Notes: generated by a model from the sequence alone, not told the origin. A stretch of DNA of 64,000 bases from Anisodus tanguticus (GCA_034509755.1 CM067550.1:4581001-4645000), one strand, 5' to 3'; shown: positions 34,082-46,358, counted from the first letter of the stretch. Numbers and translations: made by a program.

Positions 34082-36850
34082 TGTCACGATCCAACATCCC
34101 ATTGTGCCGCAAGAGAACCTATCCTATCCCGTAAGTGAACTCTACTCATACATCATAAGAACATGCGGAAATAAATGTGGAAAATTAAAGAAGTAGAAGA
34201 AAAGTAATTAACAAGTCTTTAAATTAAATACATAGTCTGAAGAAAATCCCAAATAGATCCGGTAGTCATGAGTACAAAACTCTAATATAAATACAAGTCA
34301 GAACTGAAATAGCAACACTATCTGAAAATAAATGACAAAAAGATAACGATAGATAAGGAGCTCCGGTGCCAGGAATGCATCGACGACTCACCCTGAAGTC
34401 TCCAAGCGATCTCTAATCAGAGTGCAGCAAGCGTAGAGTGAGTACGGAAAATATGTGTACTCAGAAGCATCGTCGACCGACCCTAGCTATAATGGTGGCG
34501 AGGGCTGATACTTTTGGATACCTCTCTACTGGTTAGTTACTTAGGCATGATGTAATAAGTTAACTAATCTAACAGTAAATCTATGGTTCAATAGTGTACA
34601 AGTCCTCTCCTATTCTCGAGTTCGCACATGATTCACTCTAAACCCCATAATCAGGCGTTTAGTTCCATCAAGCCTCACAACTTAACCTCCTAACAATTAC
34701 AAGTTTCAAGTATCAATATTTCCTCTATCAAGTCACAAGATCAAGTAGTCTATCAGAAGTCAACACCGAGTAAACACAACATCAATTACATATCAAAATG
34801 AGGATGAATGCAATGCATATGATATGTATGTATGCAATGATGATATGTACCCGGTATACACATGCTGCTACAATAGCTGCTTCACGTGACCCATGGGGGA
34901 CTCATGAGGTCCATATACCTATCCGAAATGTCCCATCGGATACCAACTCTGTGGCTGAAGTCATCAACAATCATCACTCTCGTAATCATGTACCATATCA
35001 TTTAACCCGACTTCCCAAGTCGCTTCTCAATAATATATCAGTAAACCAATTTCAATGATAGAATATATGAATGATATGGATATGCGTACACCATGCAATC
35101 AACATAAATAATAATTTAGTATTTATCAGTTTCTATTCAGGTGTTCAGACGAGATGTGGAGTGATGAATGCATGACAAGTCAATCAGAATGTCATATCAA
35201 CTGGTTACAAGCCCAAGTAAACAACAATCATACCAACCTAAGCGAACTCTTGCACCGCACATCGTGGCCCGAAGGCTAAACACATAAACTCCTTCACATG
35301 CATCATTCTAGTTCATTAATTACCCTATTAAGTTCACCTGGTACCCGCATTAGTGCTCGTCAACTCAGTAATACGGGATCCCCAAATCTCCATTACTCTC
35401 CTTAGTTCATTACAACACGTACCAACACGTAACGCTACACTAGAGTCTAGAAAGTCTCAACTTGCATGGATAGAGTCGAAGATGTCACACGGTAGCTTTT
35501 CCCATCCGTAGAGCCTTCTCACGATCCCACTCTGATCAATCGCGTCAATTATATCAGATTACAGTCTAGTCAACACCCATAATCCCCAAGCTAGTTTACA
35601 AAGGAACCCCGGGCCCACATTATCAAGATCCGGATGTTATTACGTAAAAAGTACCATAACATGCTAGATAGTCATAATACCAAGTTAATTTAATAACGAA
35701 GCTCAATTGGGTCCTTAATTTCAAGATAAGGAAAAATCCCCAATTCAAAACTCTAAATTTTTTCCCAACTCTTAAAAAGGGTTTAAGCATGCAATTGGTC
35801 AATTAATTAACATCTACTAGTCAAATTCATCACTAATTAACAATATCAATAACAATTGTCCAATACCTAGCCCCCAAATCTCAATTAAAGCTCTCTTATT
35901 CTCAACATAAGTCAATCCCTATTTTTCCCTTCCCAAAATATGGATTCAAGCCTATAACAATGGAATATACCAATATAAATGATTAAGATTGGGGTTTAGA
36001 AGTTACCTAGATGAAGAACCTTGAATCTACACCTTGAATGCCACAATGGTCGAGCTTCAGAACTTGAAAAATGGGAATGCGGTCTAAAAACTCGTCTAGG
36101 GCTTTTTAATACTGCTACTACAATGCCTTCTTCGCAATCGCGAAGGGTTAACTCGACCCGGTTCCGCTAGACTCATCGCAATCGCGAAACACCGTGACTC
36201 AGACCCCTCCAGGCGAGTGCCCACGCGAACGCGACCCTGACCATCGTGATCGCGAGAGCCTGGCTTCATCAAGGCTCACGGTCGCGCTCCCTCCCTCGCG
36301 ATAGCGAAGAAGGAAACCAGGACAGTTGAAACCAGATTTTGTTGTTCTCTCTCCAACTTCGAATCAACCCTCGGAAATCATTTGGAAGCCAAATAACACA
36401 AACCAAACATGCATTCCTATCAGAAAACACATTCTGGACACGCTCGTGCACTCAAAATTCCCAGAAAAAATCTCTAAATCTCGAGTTTGACTAAAGTCAA
36501 CTCTTAAGTTCTAATTTCACAATTTTACAACCAAACCCCCAAAACTCACTGGGCTGCCTCAAAAATCGAACCAAAGGCTCGACTAAGTCATAAATGTCGT
36601 TCCGGAGCTAATAGAACAGACGAAACTACAAACGGAACACGTTTACCCAAAAGTCAACTATAGGTCAAATTTCTATATTCTCTTAACTTGAATTTTTCTC
36701 AAACCTACCAAAACGAGTCCGAAACCTACCCGACCACCTCGAAATCGTGTAACCCCTTCCCGCAAGTCACAAGCAAGAAAATAAAGATTCAGAAAGGGTA
36801 ATTTGGAAATTTCATGATAAAACAAGTAAAACAACTTTTCGAATCGTTAC
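34082..36850. mobile_element. Ty3/gypsy solo-LTR-like block
   Basis: Begins TGTCACGATCC and ends near CGAATCGTTAC, a mirrored terminal wording seen in large solanaceous gypsy LTRs. The interior has AGTGAGTACGGAAAATATGT near 34439, GCACCGCACATCGTGGCCCG near 35250 and a cluster of TCGCGATCGCGAA-like motifs at 36127-36312, all of which I associate with such LTRs. About 2.77 kb, with no gag/pol and no second LTR. Ends are approximate and I could not confirm a target duplication. The orientation is that of the TG start. Confidence 0.5.
36127..36312. repeat. Cluster of TCGCGA-type palindromic motifs
   Basis: Variants of TTCGCAATCGCGAA, GATCGCGAG, GCGAACGCGACC and CTCGCGATAGCGAAG recur within 190 bp. 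Markedly GC-rich and CpG-rich against the AT-rich surroundings. Confidence 0.7.
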
Positions 36851-37004
36851 TCTTTTCTTTTTAATTGTTCCAGAGAATTATTTAAACAAAGCCTCGTGAA
36901 TTCAACAACTAGCAATATTGGATAATTTCCTTGTCCCTCATTCTAAGTTTAGGAATTCATTTTGTAAAACTGAAAATTAATTTATTGGAAATTCTCTTAA
37001 GACA

Positions 37005-37405
37005 TATTCCTTCCGTCCAATTTGTGTGATGATATTTGATTAGAAGAAAAGAAGAAAGTTTTTGAAATTTAAGGTCTACAACAAGCCAAAAAAATTTGTG
37101 GTCATAAATCAGCTAATCAAAGGTAAAATGTAAAATTTAGAATTAATTCGTTACAAAACATGAAAATGTATCATTTTTTAAAATAAAAAAGGGCAACCCG
37201 GTGCACTAAGCTCCCGCTATGCGTAGGGTCCGGGGAAGGCCGGACCACAAGGGTCTGTTGTACGCAGTCTTACCTCACATTTATGCAAGAGACTGTTTCC
37301 ACGGCTTGAACACATGACCTCCTGATCACATGACAACAACTTTACCGGTTATTCCAAGGCTCCCTTCAAATAATGTCACATAAATAAATTGAAATAAACG
37401 AAGTA
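37005..37405. mobile_element. MITE split by a SINE
   Basis: The left end TATTCCTTCCGTCCAATTTG and the complement of the right end TACTTCGTTTATTTCAATTT form Stowaway-like inverted ends, continuing into TGTGATGATA and TGTGACATTAT. A SINE at 37191-37365 interrupts the interior. Confidence 0.65.
37191..37365 (-). mobile_element. Au-type tRNA-derived SINE
   Basis: Read on the minus strand it starts GGGAGCCTTGGAATAACCGG, with an RNA polymerase III A-box-like TGGAATAACCGG and a B-box-like GTGTTCAAGCC near 37303-37313. It continues with GAAACAGTCTCTTGCA and CCGGACCCTACGCATAGCGG and ends at CCGGGTTGCCC followed by T-rich DNA. This wording matches the Au SINE family known from Solanaceae and other plants, by my recognition. 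Confidence 0.75.
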
Positions 37406-38110
37406 CAAATATTATTCCCCCCTATAATTTCTCTCATTGAACGATCGGTTGGTCTTCCTATTTGTAGACCCAAAGACACCCATTCATGACCGGTCTTATA
37501 TGTTCTTTAAGGTTATTGTCTTCCAACAGACACATACTTTCTTGAAAAGTCCCAACAATTCGAACAACACATTTTCATGAAAGAACATAATCATTCTTGA
37601 AAAAGTACGGGACTAAAAGTTGAACGTGAAGTTTCTAACAAATTGGTATGAAATTTACTAACTACAACGCTAACAAGAAATCTTACCTTATATTATAAAA
37701 TTATAAAAGTTTGATCCTCACCAAATCCATCAATTCTAATTTCTTCTATAAATTGTGGCTCCCCACAGCGACCAAGAACAATAGCCAATTCCAGAAGTCT
37801 CGATGGTGGGATGGATCCTTTTATTCTTAATAAGAGATTTCGAGTTAGAGTTTTAGAAATGAAATTTTTTGGTAAGAAGCCATTTACTCAATAGTAGCCC
37901 TACCTGACCTGAATCCAGATTAATCGTGCCAATACGCTTTGGATACCATATGGTAAAACAAAGAACAGAAAAACAAAAAAAATAGCCAATCCCATCATTT
38001 TGCGCTAATGACTTGCTCCAGTTGACTAATAAGTATGCAAACTATATATTGTTGCCTTATTGACTGATCCTAAAAGATATTTCTACTACTTTTCCTAGTC
38101 CTTTTGATTC
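37406..38110. other. Intergenic DNA left of D2
   Basis: No gene or clear repeat recognised. It ends in CATAT, the target duplication of D2. Confidence 0.4.
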
Positions 38111-38115
38111 CATAT

Positions 38116-38345
38116 TATTAGCGAATATTCTCCGTATATTTTTAGCGAATATTCTCAGAATATTCTCCGTATATTTTGTAATAATGGTAGATGTATAATT
38201 AAGGTAACTTAGGATTCTAACTGTATTAGGAATCAACCTTTGTAAGGTAAGTTAGGATTCGTACCATATTAGGAATCAACCTTGTACAACTATATATATT
38301 GTGAATAATGAAAGGAATCCCCAAGGGAAATTATTCCATCTTTCA
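38116..38345 (+). repeat. Left LTR of D2 with terminal duplication
   Basis: Starts TATTAGCGAATATTCTCCG, runs about 24 bp, then restarts as TTAGCGAATATTCTCAG and continues as a normal D-family LTR to ATCTTTCA. The partial tandem duplication makes it 230 bp instead of 206. Confidence 0.92.
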
Positions 38346-38359
38346 TGGTATCAAGAGCC
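38346..38359 (+). other. Primer-binding site of D2
   Basis: TGGTATCAAGAGCC abuts the left LTR. Complementary to initiator tRNA-Met. Confidence 0.85.
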
Positions 38360-38504
38360 TAAAACCTAAATCCCTCCTCTTCCTTATTCTTGGCCGAAAT
38401 TAGCAATTTTTTTTTCGATTTCGCAGAAGAAAAAAAAAATTCTGCTTTCTTCCTCTCTTTCTCGGCCAAACCAGAAAATTCCCTTCCCTCGGCAGGCGGC
38501 AACC

Positions 38505-39640
38505 ATGTCTTCCCCCCCAAATTCCGGTTCATCCACTGGCACAATTGACAACCCCTCTCAACGTTCAGTATCTTCTTTTCATCCGGCATTCGCCGTTAAC
38601 AACATCAAGAATTTTATTCCTATAATTCTTGACCAAGAAGACTGTCAATATTCCATGTGGATGGAACTATTCTACATTCATGCATGTGCATACAACGTGC
38701 TCGATCATATTGACGAATCTGCTCCTCGTCCCACCGATGTTACGGACTCAAACGGCGTCGTCTTGACGCCATCGTCAAACAATGGATCTACGGCACCATC
38801 TCCAAAGACCCTGTTGTGCACTATCATGAAAACAGGTGCTACGGCACGTGAACTTTGGGTCCGGCTAGAAGAAATCTTTCAGAACAATAAAAATACTCGG
38901 GCCGTATATTTGGAAGAGCAATTCAATAATACCCGCCTCGAGAATTTTAACAACATGTCCGAATATTGTAAGCAATCGAAACTCATAACCGATCAACTAT
39001 CCAACGTCGGGACTTTGTTTCGAAACCAAGATGGTGCTTCAACTTGTTGCGGGTTTACCAAAAGGTGAATATGACACACTCGCAACAATGATTCAACAAG
39101 CCGACCTTCTCCCAAGTTTCAACAAGACACGTTCACAACTATTGTTGGAAGAAACTAGACGTGCTAAACAAGAGGAACATAATCAAAAGGCGTTAGCCGT
39201 TGACGGGATGGCAACACTGCGACCGGCAACAACCAAGCGAGTTCCAAGCAGAAGACGAGAGTGGCGGAGGTCGTGGCGGCAGAGGTCGCAACAACAAAGG
39301 CAAGGGCCGCGGAAAGGGCCAACGCACCCGGTGGGACCGGACAGCAGCCCAACCACCGGACAAGAAGAAGCATCACCGCAAGAGCGTGGCCCAACCAGCG
39401 AGAACCGGGCCTCGCCGCATGCCGTACCCGACCGTAGGGGCCCGGGCCCAGCAGCCTTGGTCGATCGGCCTCTTGGGCCATGCCCCGGCCACCGACAGCC
39501 CACCAAGATCAACAACGAGCCCCGACTGATGGCAGTCCCAGAAGAAGCTAGCTACTACGGCCCCCACCGCAATCCAAAGAAGAAGAAGCGACATGCGCAG
39601 AGCCCCGGCCCGACGACCCCGACCGATTTGGGCCGGGCAT
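38505..39640 (+). pseudogene. D2 gag remnant
   Basis: ATG at 38505 opens a 187-codon frame beginning MSSPPNSGSSTGTIDN. The N-terminal DUF4219-like part (NNIKNFIPIILDQEDCQYSM) is intact. Two compensating frameshifts around 38745-38815 scramble the conserved LDAIVKQWIYGTISKD segment. The UBN2-like part (ELWVRLEEIFQNNKNTRAVY) is restored, and another frameshift near 39020 moves to the frame 39031-39750 (MVLQLVAGLPKGEYDTLATM). The tail is Arg/Gln/Gly/Pro-rich with GRGGRGRNNKGKGRGKG wording and has no CCHC zinc knuckle. Confidence 0.82.
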
Positions 39641-39664
39641 ACACCACCGTGAACCTTCAACAAC

Positions 39665-42600
39665 ACCCGACGAAAATTGGTACATGGACACCGGAGCCAC
39701 ATCTCACCTCACCCGGTCGTCGGGTAACATATCTCAACTACGTCGGCTAAAGTGTCCTCAATTTATTCTTGTCGGCAATGGTCATCGCATTGCAATTGAA
39801 GGTTACGGTAACACACACACCAAACATCCACACCCACCTTTCTCCCTAAACCACGTCCTATACACACCTAACATCATTAAAAACTTAATCTCTATTAGAA
39901 AATTCACTAGCAATAATTCGTGTCCGTCGAATTTGACCCTTTTGGCTTTTCTCGTGAAGGAACTCAATACGGGGAAAATTCTTACACGCCGCAATAGTGT
40001 GGGAGATCTCTACCCATTCACTCAATCTTCCGCCGACGGACCGCAAGCACCTCTATCCCTTGCAGCGATCTCTCCCTCAACTTTGCACAACAGACTCGGA
40101 CACCCCGGAGACCCGCTTTTACTTTTCTTAGGACTTCTAAGCGTATTCAATGTAATAATGGGAAAATTGCCCAACACTGTTTTTCTTGTCCACTAGGCAA
40201 ACATACTCGTCTTCCCTTTATGTCATCAAACAGTGTTACTTTTTCTCTATTTGATATTGTTCATGCTGATTTGTGGACATCTCCGATTGCTAGCTCTTTG
40301 GGTCATAAATTCTATCTAGTATTCTTGGATGATTTTTCACATTTTGTCTGGATTTACCCACTGAAATTCAAATATGAAGTTTTTGCAAAATTCCTCGAGT
40401 TTCAAAAGTTCATTAAGACACAATTTGAAAAACCTATTAAATCATTCCAATGTGATAATGGACGTGAATTTAATAACTCGGCATTTCACAATTTCTGTTC
40501 TAAACAAGGCATGGTTTTCCGTTTTTCTTGTCCCTATACTTCTTCCCAAAACGGAAAAGGTGAAAGAATTATACGTACCATCAATAACATGGTCCGCACA
40601 CTTCGTTTCATGCCCGCCTACCACCGCCTTTTTGGGTATATCTTTGTCAAAATGGTAGAATCCCTTCTAAATATTTTACCAACTAGCACACTCCAAAACA
40701 AAACTCCTACGAAATCTTATACCGTAGGCGGCCATCATATGATCACCTACGTATTTTTGGATGCTTATGCTACCCCAACATAGCCTCCATCGCACCCCAC
40801 AAACTTGCCCCTCGCACTCTTCCATGTGTCTTCCTTGGTCTATCTCCTAATCATCGGGGCTACTTGTGCTATGACATTGCTACTCGCAAAATCATCGTCT
40901 CCCGTCACGTCACATTTGACGAGACAACCTTTTCTTTTTCAAATCTCCGAAATTTCGGACCACCGATTACATCTTTCTCGATGAACCAAGTCGTCCCCGG
41001 TCATCAAAAATCTATACCAACAAGAGCGACCCCACCTGTTCCGACGGTCCCACCGTCCGCACCACCCCACCGACTCCCCTCGCTCGCTACCCCTACGGCC
41101 CCCGGTCGAGTCACTCGCGCCACCAAAGAACATCGCGCCCCCGGTCCGAGAACCGGTGGACCGACCAAAGAAACTCACACCCCGACCCACCACCACCGCC
41201 CTCACATCGCATGGAGACTCGTGCACAACACGGGATCTTCAAACCCAAGGTTCAATTCAATCTCTCCACACAAACCTTATCACCCATTCCAAAAAATCCA
41301 AAACTAGCAAAACCGGACCCAAATTGGAATGCGGCCATGTGCGAGGAATTTAACGCTTTAACCAAGCGAACACTTGGGATTTAGTACCTAGACCAATTTG
41401 GTGTGAATGTTATCCGGTGTATGTGGCTATTTCGTCACAAGTTCAAAGACAAGTGGTGACTTAGAGAGGTATAAGGCAAAACTAGTTGCCAATGACACTA
41501 ATCATGCGGGAGGGTATTGATTGTGGTGAGACATTCAGTCCGGTTGTTAAACCGACCACTATTCAGACTATTCTCAGTATTGCTATGGGCATGCATTGGC
41601 CGATTCATCAGCTTGATGTCAAGAATGCATTTCTTCATGGGGATTTGAAAGAGCGTGTACATGCATCGCCCTCCCGGCTTTGTTCATCCGGTGACTCCGC
41701 GATTTGTGTGTCGTCTCGGGAAATCATTGTATGGATTGAAACAGCACCCCGCGCTTGGTATGATCGGTTCGCCTGTATCTTCTGCAGATTGGTTTTATAT
41801 GTAGCAGGTGTGATACATCTCTCTTCACGCTTCACCGAGGTAGCAGCACTGCATATTTGCTATTATATGTCGATGACATTGTTCTTACTGCCTCATCTGA
41901 CGGGTTGAAAAATGAAATCATTGCTCTACTCAAAACCGAATTTGCTATGACCGACTTGGGCAAGCTAAGTTATTTTTTGGGTATATCGGTGACAAGATCT
42001 GTGACCACTATGTTCCCGTGTCGGCGTAAGTATGCGAAGAGATAGTGTACGGGGCCAAGATGGCAAATTGTAAAATTATGCCAACTCGGTGGACTCAAAA
42101 TCCAAGCTTAGTGCTAATGACGGTGCGCCGTTTCGATCCCACTCTATATCGGAGTCTAGCGGGTGCTCTTCGCATCTTACATTCACTAGTCCCGATATTG
42201 CATATGCCGTTCGGCAGTGTGTCTGTTCATGCACGACCCCGAGAGTCCCATTTTGCCGCCCTCAAACGTATTATCGGATATGTTAAGGGCACACTAGACT
42301 TTGGTTTACATCTATACACCTCTGCCCCAACCAAGTTGCTAGCTTACACGGATGCAGATTGGGCGGGATGCCCCGACACACGTCGCTCCACCTCGAGTCG
42401 TGTATTTCTAGGGGATAATCTTATCTCATGGTCCGCCAAGCGGCGAGCCATGCTATCCCGTTCGAGTCTTTGAAGCGAGAATATCGCGGAGTTGCTAATG
42501 TTGTCGCCGAGATCCGTTGGCTCCGAAATCTTCTTTTGGAGCTCCCAGTGTCCATTGCGCAAGGCGTCTATAGTCTATTGTGACAACATATACTGCTATC

Positions 42601-42820
42601 TATATGTCTCATAATCCGGTCCAACATCGGCGGACTAAGCATATTGAGATGGATATCCACTTTGTGCGAGAGAAGGTTGCCGTGGTCGGTCAAAATTTTA
42701 CACGTGCCTTCCTCTTATCGGTATGCGACATTTTCACAAAGGGACTACGCGACGACTCTTCACCGACTTCCGATCCGGCCTTAGCATTCGGCCTCCTCCC
42801 GCTCCGTCCGAGGGGAGTAT
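39665..42820 (+). pseudogene. D2 pol remnant (PR-INT-RT-RH)
   Basis: Protease WYMDTGATSHLTRSSGN near 39677. Pre-integrase and HHCC region about 39990-40210. The integrase core runs open in 40220-40783 with catalytic Asp contexts HADLWTSPI and QCDNGREF and a Glu in QNGKGERI; it then frameshifts at 40710. RT pieces: CGETFSPVVKPTTIQTILSI and QLDVKNAFLHGDL at 41525-41650, and an intact LLYVDDIVLTASSDG at 41857. RNase H: LLAYTDADWAGCPDTRRSTS at 42335, then QRRTKHIEMDIHFVREKV-like wording at 42620. Frame changes occur every 100-400 bp, mostly single-base losses relative to D1. Confidence 0.88.
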
Positions 42821-43023
42821 TAGCGAATATTCTCGGAATATTCTCCGTATATTTTGTAATAATGGTAGATGTATAATTAAGGTAACTTAGGATTCTAACT
42901 GTATTAGGAATCAACCTTTGTAAGGTAAGTTAGGATTCGTACCATATTAGGAATCAACCTTGTACAGCTATATATATTGTGAATAATGAAAGGAATCCCC
43001 AAGGGAAATTATTCCATCTTTCA
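42818..43023 (+). repeat. Right LTR of D2
   Basis: 206 bp from TATTAGCG to ATCTTTCA, immediately followed by the CATAT target duplication. Differs from the left LTR at CTCGGAAT versus CTCAGAAT and ACAGCTAT versus ACAACTAT. Confidence 0.95.
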
Positions 43024-43028
43024 CATAT

Positions 43029-45277
43029 AATGTGGAATTGAGTGAAAGAGTAGTCGAAATCATAAAAGACATAGATTAAGAACAAGACAAAACAAAAGAC
43101 TAAGAACAATATTCTATGTATATAGGACTTCACTCTTTATAAGTTGCGGTTTTGTTTTCCAATTTCAAGATTCAACATATAAGTGATTCCATGTTGACTA
43201 GTTAGGAAGACCAGAAAAGGTCATGTGGGAATTTATAGGTTATTTTCTGGATAGTAACAAAATCTTGTAATTTTCAGTAGAAACTTTCACCTGACTCACT
43301 TAGGTCTTTGGTTTCTTTTGACTAGTAAAAACTCTCTTTTTTTTTCCACCTCCTTAATTTCTTTGTTCCTCCATTGCTTTATTACTCATACTGAGAAGAG
43401 TTTTCTCCTGTTTTGTTTCCACGTATTAAATCTTTTCTGACTCTATATATTAAGGAGTAGGCTGTCATTTAGAGTGGTATGTGAATGCATGATGCATCAT
43501 GTAAATTCGTTTTTTCTATTTGTTATAAATATGAAAATAATGATCTAAATTGAATTCAATTATCAACTGCCATGTGAAATCGAACATCCATTTTTTCTAT
43601 TTGTTGTAGCACTAGATATTTTAGAAATTATAGAATGAGTAAAAAAATCACAATTGTAATTAAGAAAAACGTATTTGATTGTCAAAATAGCGACATGTCA
43701 TTTATCATAGACTAGAAGACGGAATAGGTTTTTGTGGTTAGGACGTCCATTTCAGTTGGCGGTCATTTACGGATATCAAAGATCAATCTAATTTTCTGAG
43801 CTCTACCATATATTTGTTTGATTTACTAGGTTCAAATCTATATTTTATACTAATTTATTACAACTTTAATATATATACAGAATTTGAGTCAAAACTACTT
43901 ATCGTTCGAATGAACCCATAGCTAATATACTAGGTCTGCCCCTTGGACTCTTTCAAGTGGGTTATGCAGTAATTATGGTGGATAAATTAGGTTTGAAGTA
44001 AATGTATTTTTGCCGAATGCTATGTCGAAATATGTCAGAAAAAGGTGTAGATAACACTTTAATATGAGAGTTGAATTTTTTGGCACGAACAAATTAAATT
44101 AATCGAACATCAAAATGAGTATCGAATATCATGTGGAGAAAAAAAATATGCCCGAACAATATACACATTACACCGGCCCTATTCTACGTGGTAAATTTCC
44201 ACAACATTTTCATAAAAAATAATCTCAAATTCTCAATAATAACTTCCACTTCCATGATTAACTCTGTGGTCAATTTTCAGTGTGGAAGGAAACTGTGCAA
44301 CACACACTTTTATGTGATTTGGAATTGTCAAAAGTTCATATAAAGCTTTGGTAACTTTTCAGCTGAAAATTATGACACTACACCTTTTAAAATTAAATCT
44401 CCTTTGTACCATTTAAAACATGATGTGTCATTTTTATCATGGCATAGATTTGTTTGTCTGTTTAAACTTTCATGATAAAAAATTAATTTACACGTCCAAT
44501 ATATTTTGATTTATCAGTTATACCTGCACATCAATGTTTAAAACTAAACTGCAACCAATAATTTTTTAAAATGTTCTTCAGCCCGACAAAAGTTCTGTAA
44601 GCAACTTTAGATGCAAAAAATGAATGATTGCTACTTCACTTAAATATGCACCTCCAAATTTAACATCTATGGTAGATTAGTGACTAGTTTTTTTAATGAG
44701 AAGCGACTAAATGAAGATCAGAAAATTAAGGACGTGGTTTAATAATTAATTGTAGAAATTCACTCTCATAATAGGACAGTGAGATGCACTAAGCATGGGT
44801 CCAAACTCAAAATATAAAAGTAGATATTTTAATTAAATAAATATAATTTATGTTGGTAATGATTAAATTTCAAATAAGTATATTTTCAATATATAAAAAC
44901 AAAACTTTCATTATACTCCTTTATTATTTTAACTTTCATTTGGATGAAATTACTTACTTTAAATTAGATGTGAAGCAAGAGTTTGAAGTTTATGAGTTCT
45001 GAATCTTAATTTTTGAAGTTATTTAATTATAAATTAATAATCTATACATTTTTAATGTACTTTTAAAACAAATAAAAAATTTGACCTAAAGAGCTACCGA
45101 ATCCGATCAAATCCGTAGCCGACACTCTAACTCCACCCTATTTCAAACTTATTTTGTGTTTAAAATATTAATTATAATTAATCAAACAAGAGGTTTTAAA
45201 GACTATCCAATCATTTTCAACATGAATATGCAGCAGTCTATACAACAGAACAGAAATTGAGGGATGGTAAAAAGATG
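43029..45277. other. Intergenic AT-rich DNA
   Basis: About 2.2 kb without supported genes. The frame at 44131-44343 has no recognisable domain. No complete repeat identified. Confidence 0.4.
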
Positions 45278-45439
45278 AAAGAGTGTTAATGGATTACAAG
45301 GCATTGGGTCACGGAGAAATCGCCGGTGACGGGATACAGTAAAACTGCAGGTACGAATATCGTAACTAACTCACCTAAAGTGAGTTGGAGCTCCGTAGTT
45401 GGCCCTATTCAACTTAAGGAGGGAAGCGGAGGAATCGCA

Positions 45440-46358
45440 AACAGTGAAAATTAATATTGGGCAACGGCGGTAGTCTATTACGTGCTAGGTTCGAACATTC
45501 CGCAATCAGTAATTGAAGGATTTTGTAGACCAATTTGGGGTTGACAAAGTAGCGCAAGTGAATCGTGGAGTGTTCTTAGTGAGATTTGAATCAATGGAGT
45601 CGAAGAACAGGGCATCCAAATGTTCGATCGTAAACCTATAATAGTTAAACCTTGGCAACCAAGGATGAAGTTGATGAAGGAGGAAATGCTGAAAATTCCG
45701 GTGTGGATAAGCCTAATTGGCTTTGATATCAAGTACTGGAGGCCAAAAGCACTGGCATAAATTGCAGGGCTGGTTGGCTATACGAACTGATAGTGCTACA
45801 TCAATGAAGGAAAGGTTGACACATGCTAGGCTACTGGTAGAAGTACCATTGTACAAGTCCTATCCTACCAGTGTTACATTTGAAAATGAGTGTGGTTGTA
45901 TGATTGAACAGGAGGTTTTCTATGAATGGAAACCAGTATTGTGTCCTGATTGTAAAAATTGTGGACATAAATTACACGAGTGTCGAAAGCATATGAAGGA
46001 GGAGGAAATAAGAAAAGGGAAAATGCAAGCACAAAGTGATCAACACGAAGGGAATGGAGCTCAAGGGCAGGACAAGGGGAAAACAAACGTTGATAATGAG
46101 GGGAGGTATAGACAAGGTCCAAATAGATATGGAAGGGGGCCTAGGAAAGGAAATAATGGGCCTAACAAGGTGATGCAGACAAATAATAGATATGGGGTTC
46201 TTGAGGAAAGGAAAGGCATTGGAGAACATGGAGAGGTGAAAACAATGAATGGAACAAGTACTGCAGCTAAAGATGTACCTAGTTTTTCTAGCCCTAGAGA
46301 AGAACAAGGTGACGGGGTGCCTATAAATAGTGTGGAGAGGGGGATGCCCTCCTTCATC
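45440..46358 (+). pseudogene. LINE ORF1 remnant (DUF4283, zinc knuckle)
   Basis: The DUF4283-type RNA-binding part is readable in shifting frames: WATAVVYYVLGSNIPQSVIE near 45455, IVKPWQPRMKLMKEEMLKIP near 45645, and VWISLIGFDIKYWRPKALA to a stop at about 45757. After a frameshift the frame 45717-46760 carries LTHARLLVEVPLYKSYPTSV and the zinc knuckle CPDCKNCGHKLHEC (C-x2-C-x4-H-x4-C) at about 45943-45984. A basic, Gly/Asn-rich linker follows (GRYRQGPNRYGRGPRKGNNG). ORF1 coats the LINE RNA; this copy lacks an intact frame. Confidence 0.8.

Larger units (their letters stand above)
38116..43023 (+). mobile_element. Copia element D2 (Ale/Retrofit-like)
   Basis: Full-length Ty1/copia element, 4.9 kb, flanked by a perfect 5-bp target duplication CATAT (38111-38115 and 43024-43028). 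LTRs at 38116-38345 and 42818-43023 differ at about two positions besides a duplication in the left one, so insertion is recent. A tRNA-Met primer-binding site lies at 38346 and an AGGGGAG purine tract before the right LTR. It is a close sister of D1 at 14193-19062, on the same strand about 24 kb away. Coding is broken by many small indels. Confidence 0.95.

Noticed and set aside
34798..35058. 86-aa frame inside the gypsy LTR-like block
   Set aside because: The surrounding sequence matches LTR wording, and the peptide has no domain.
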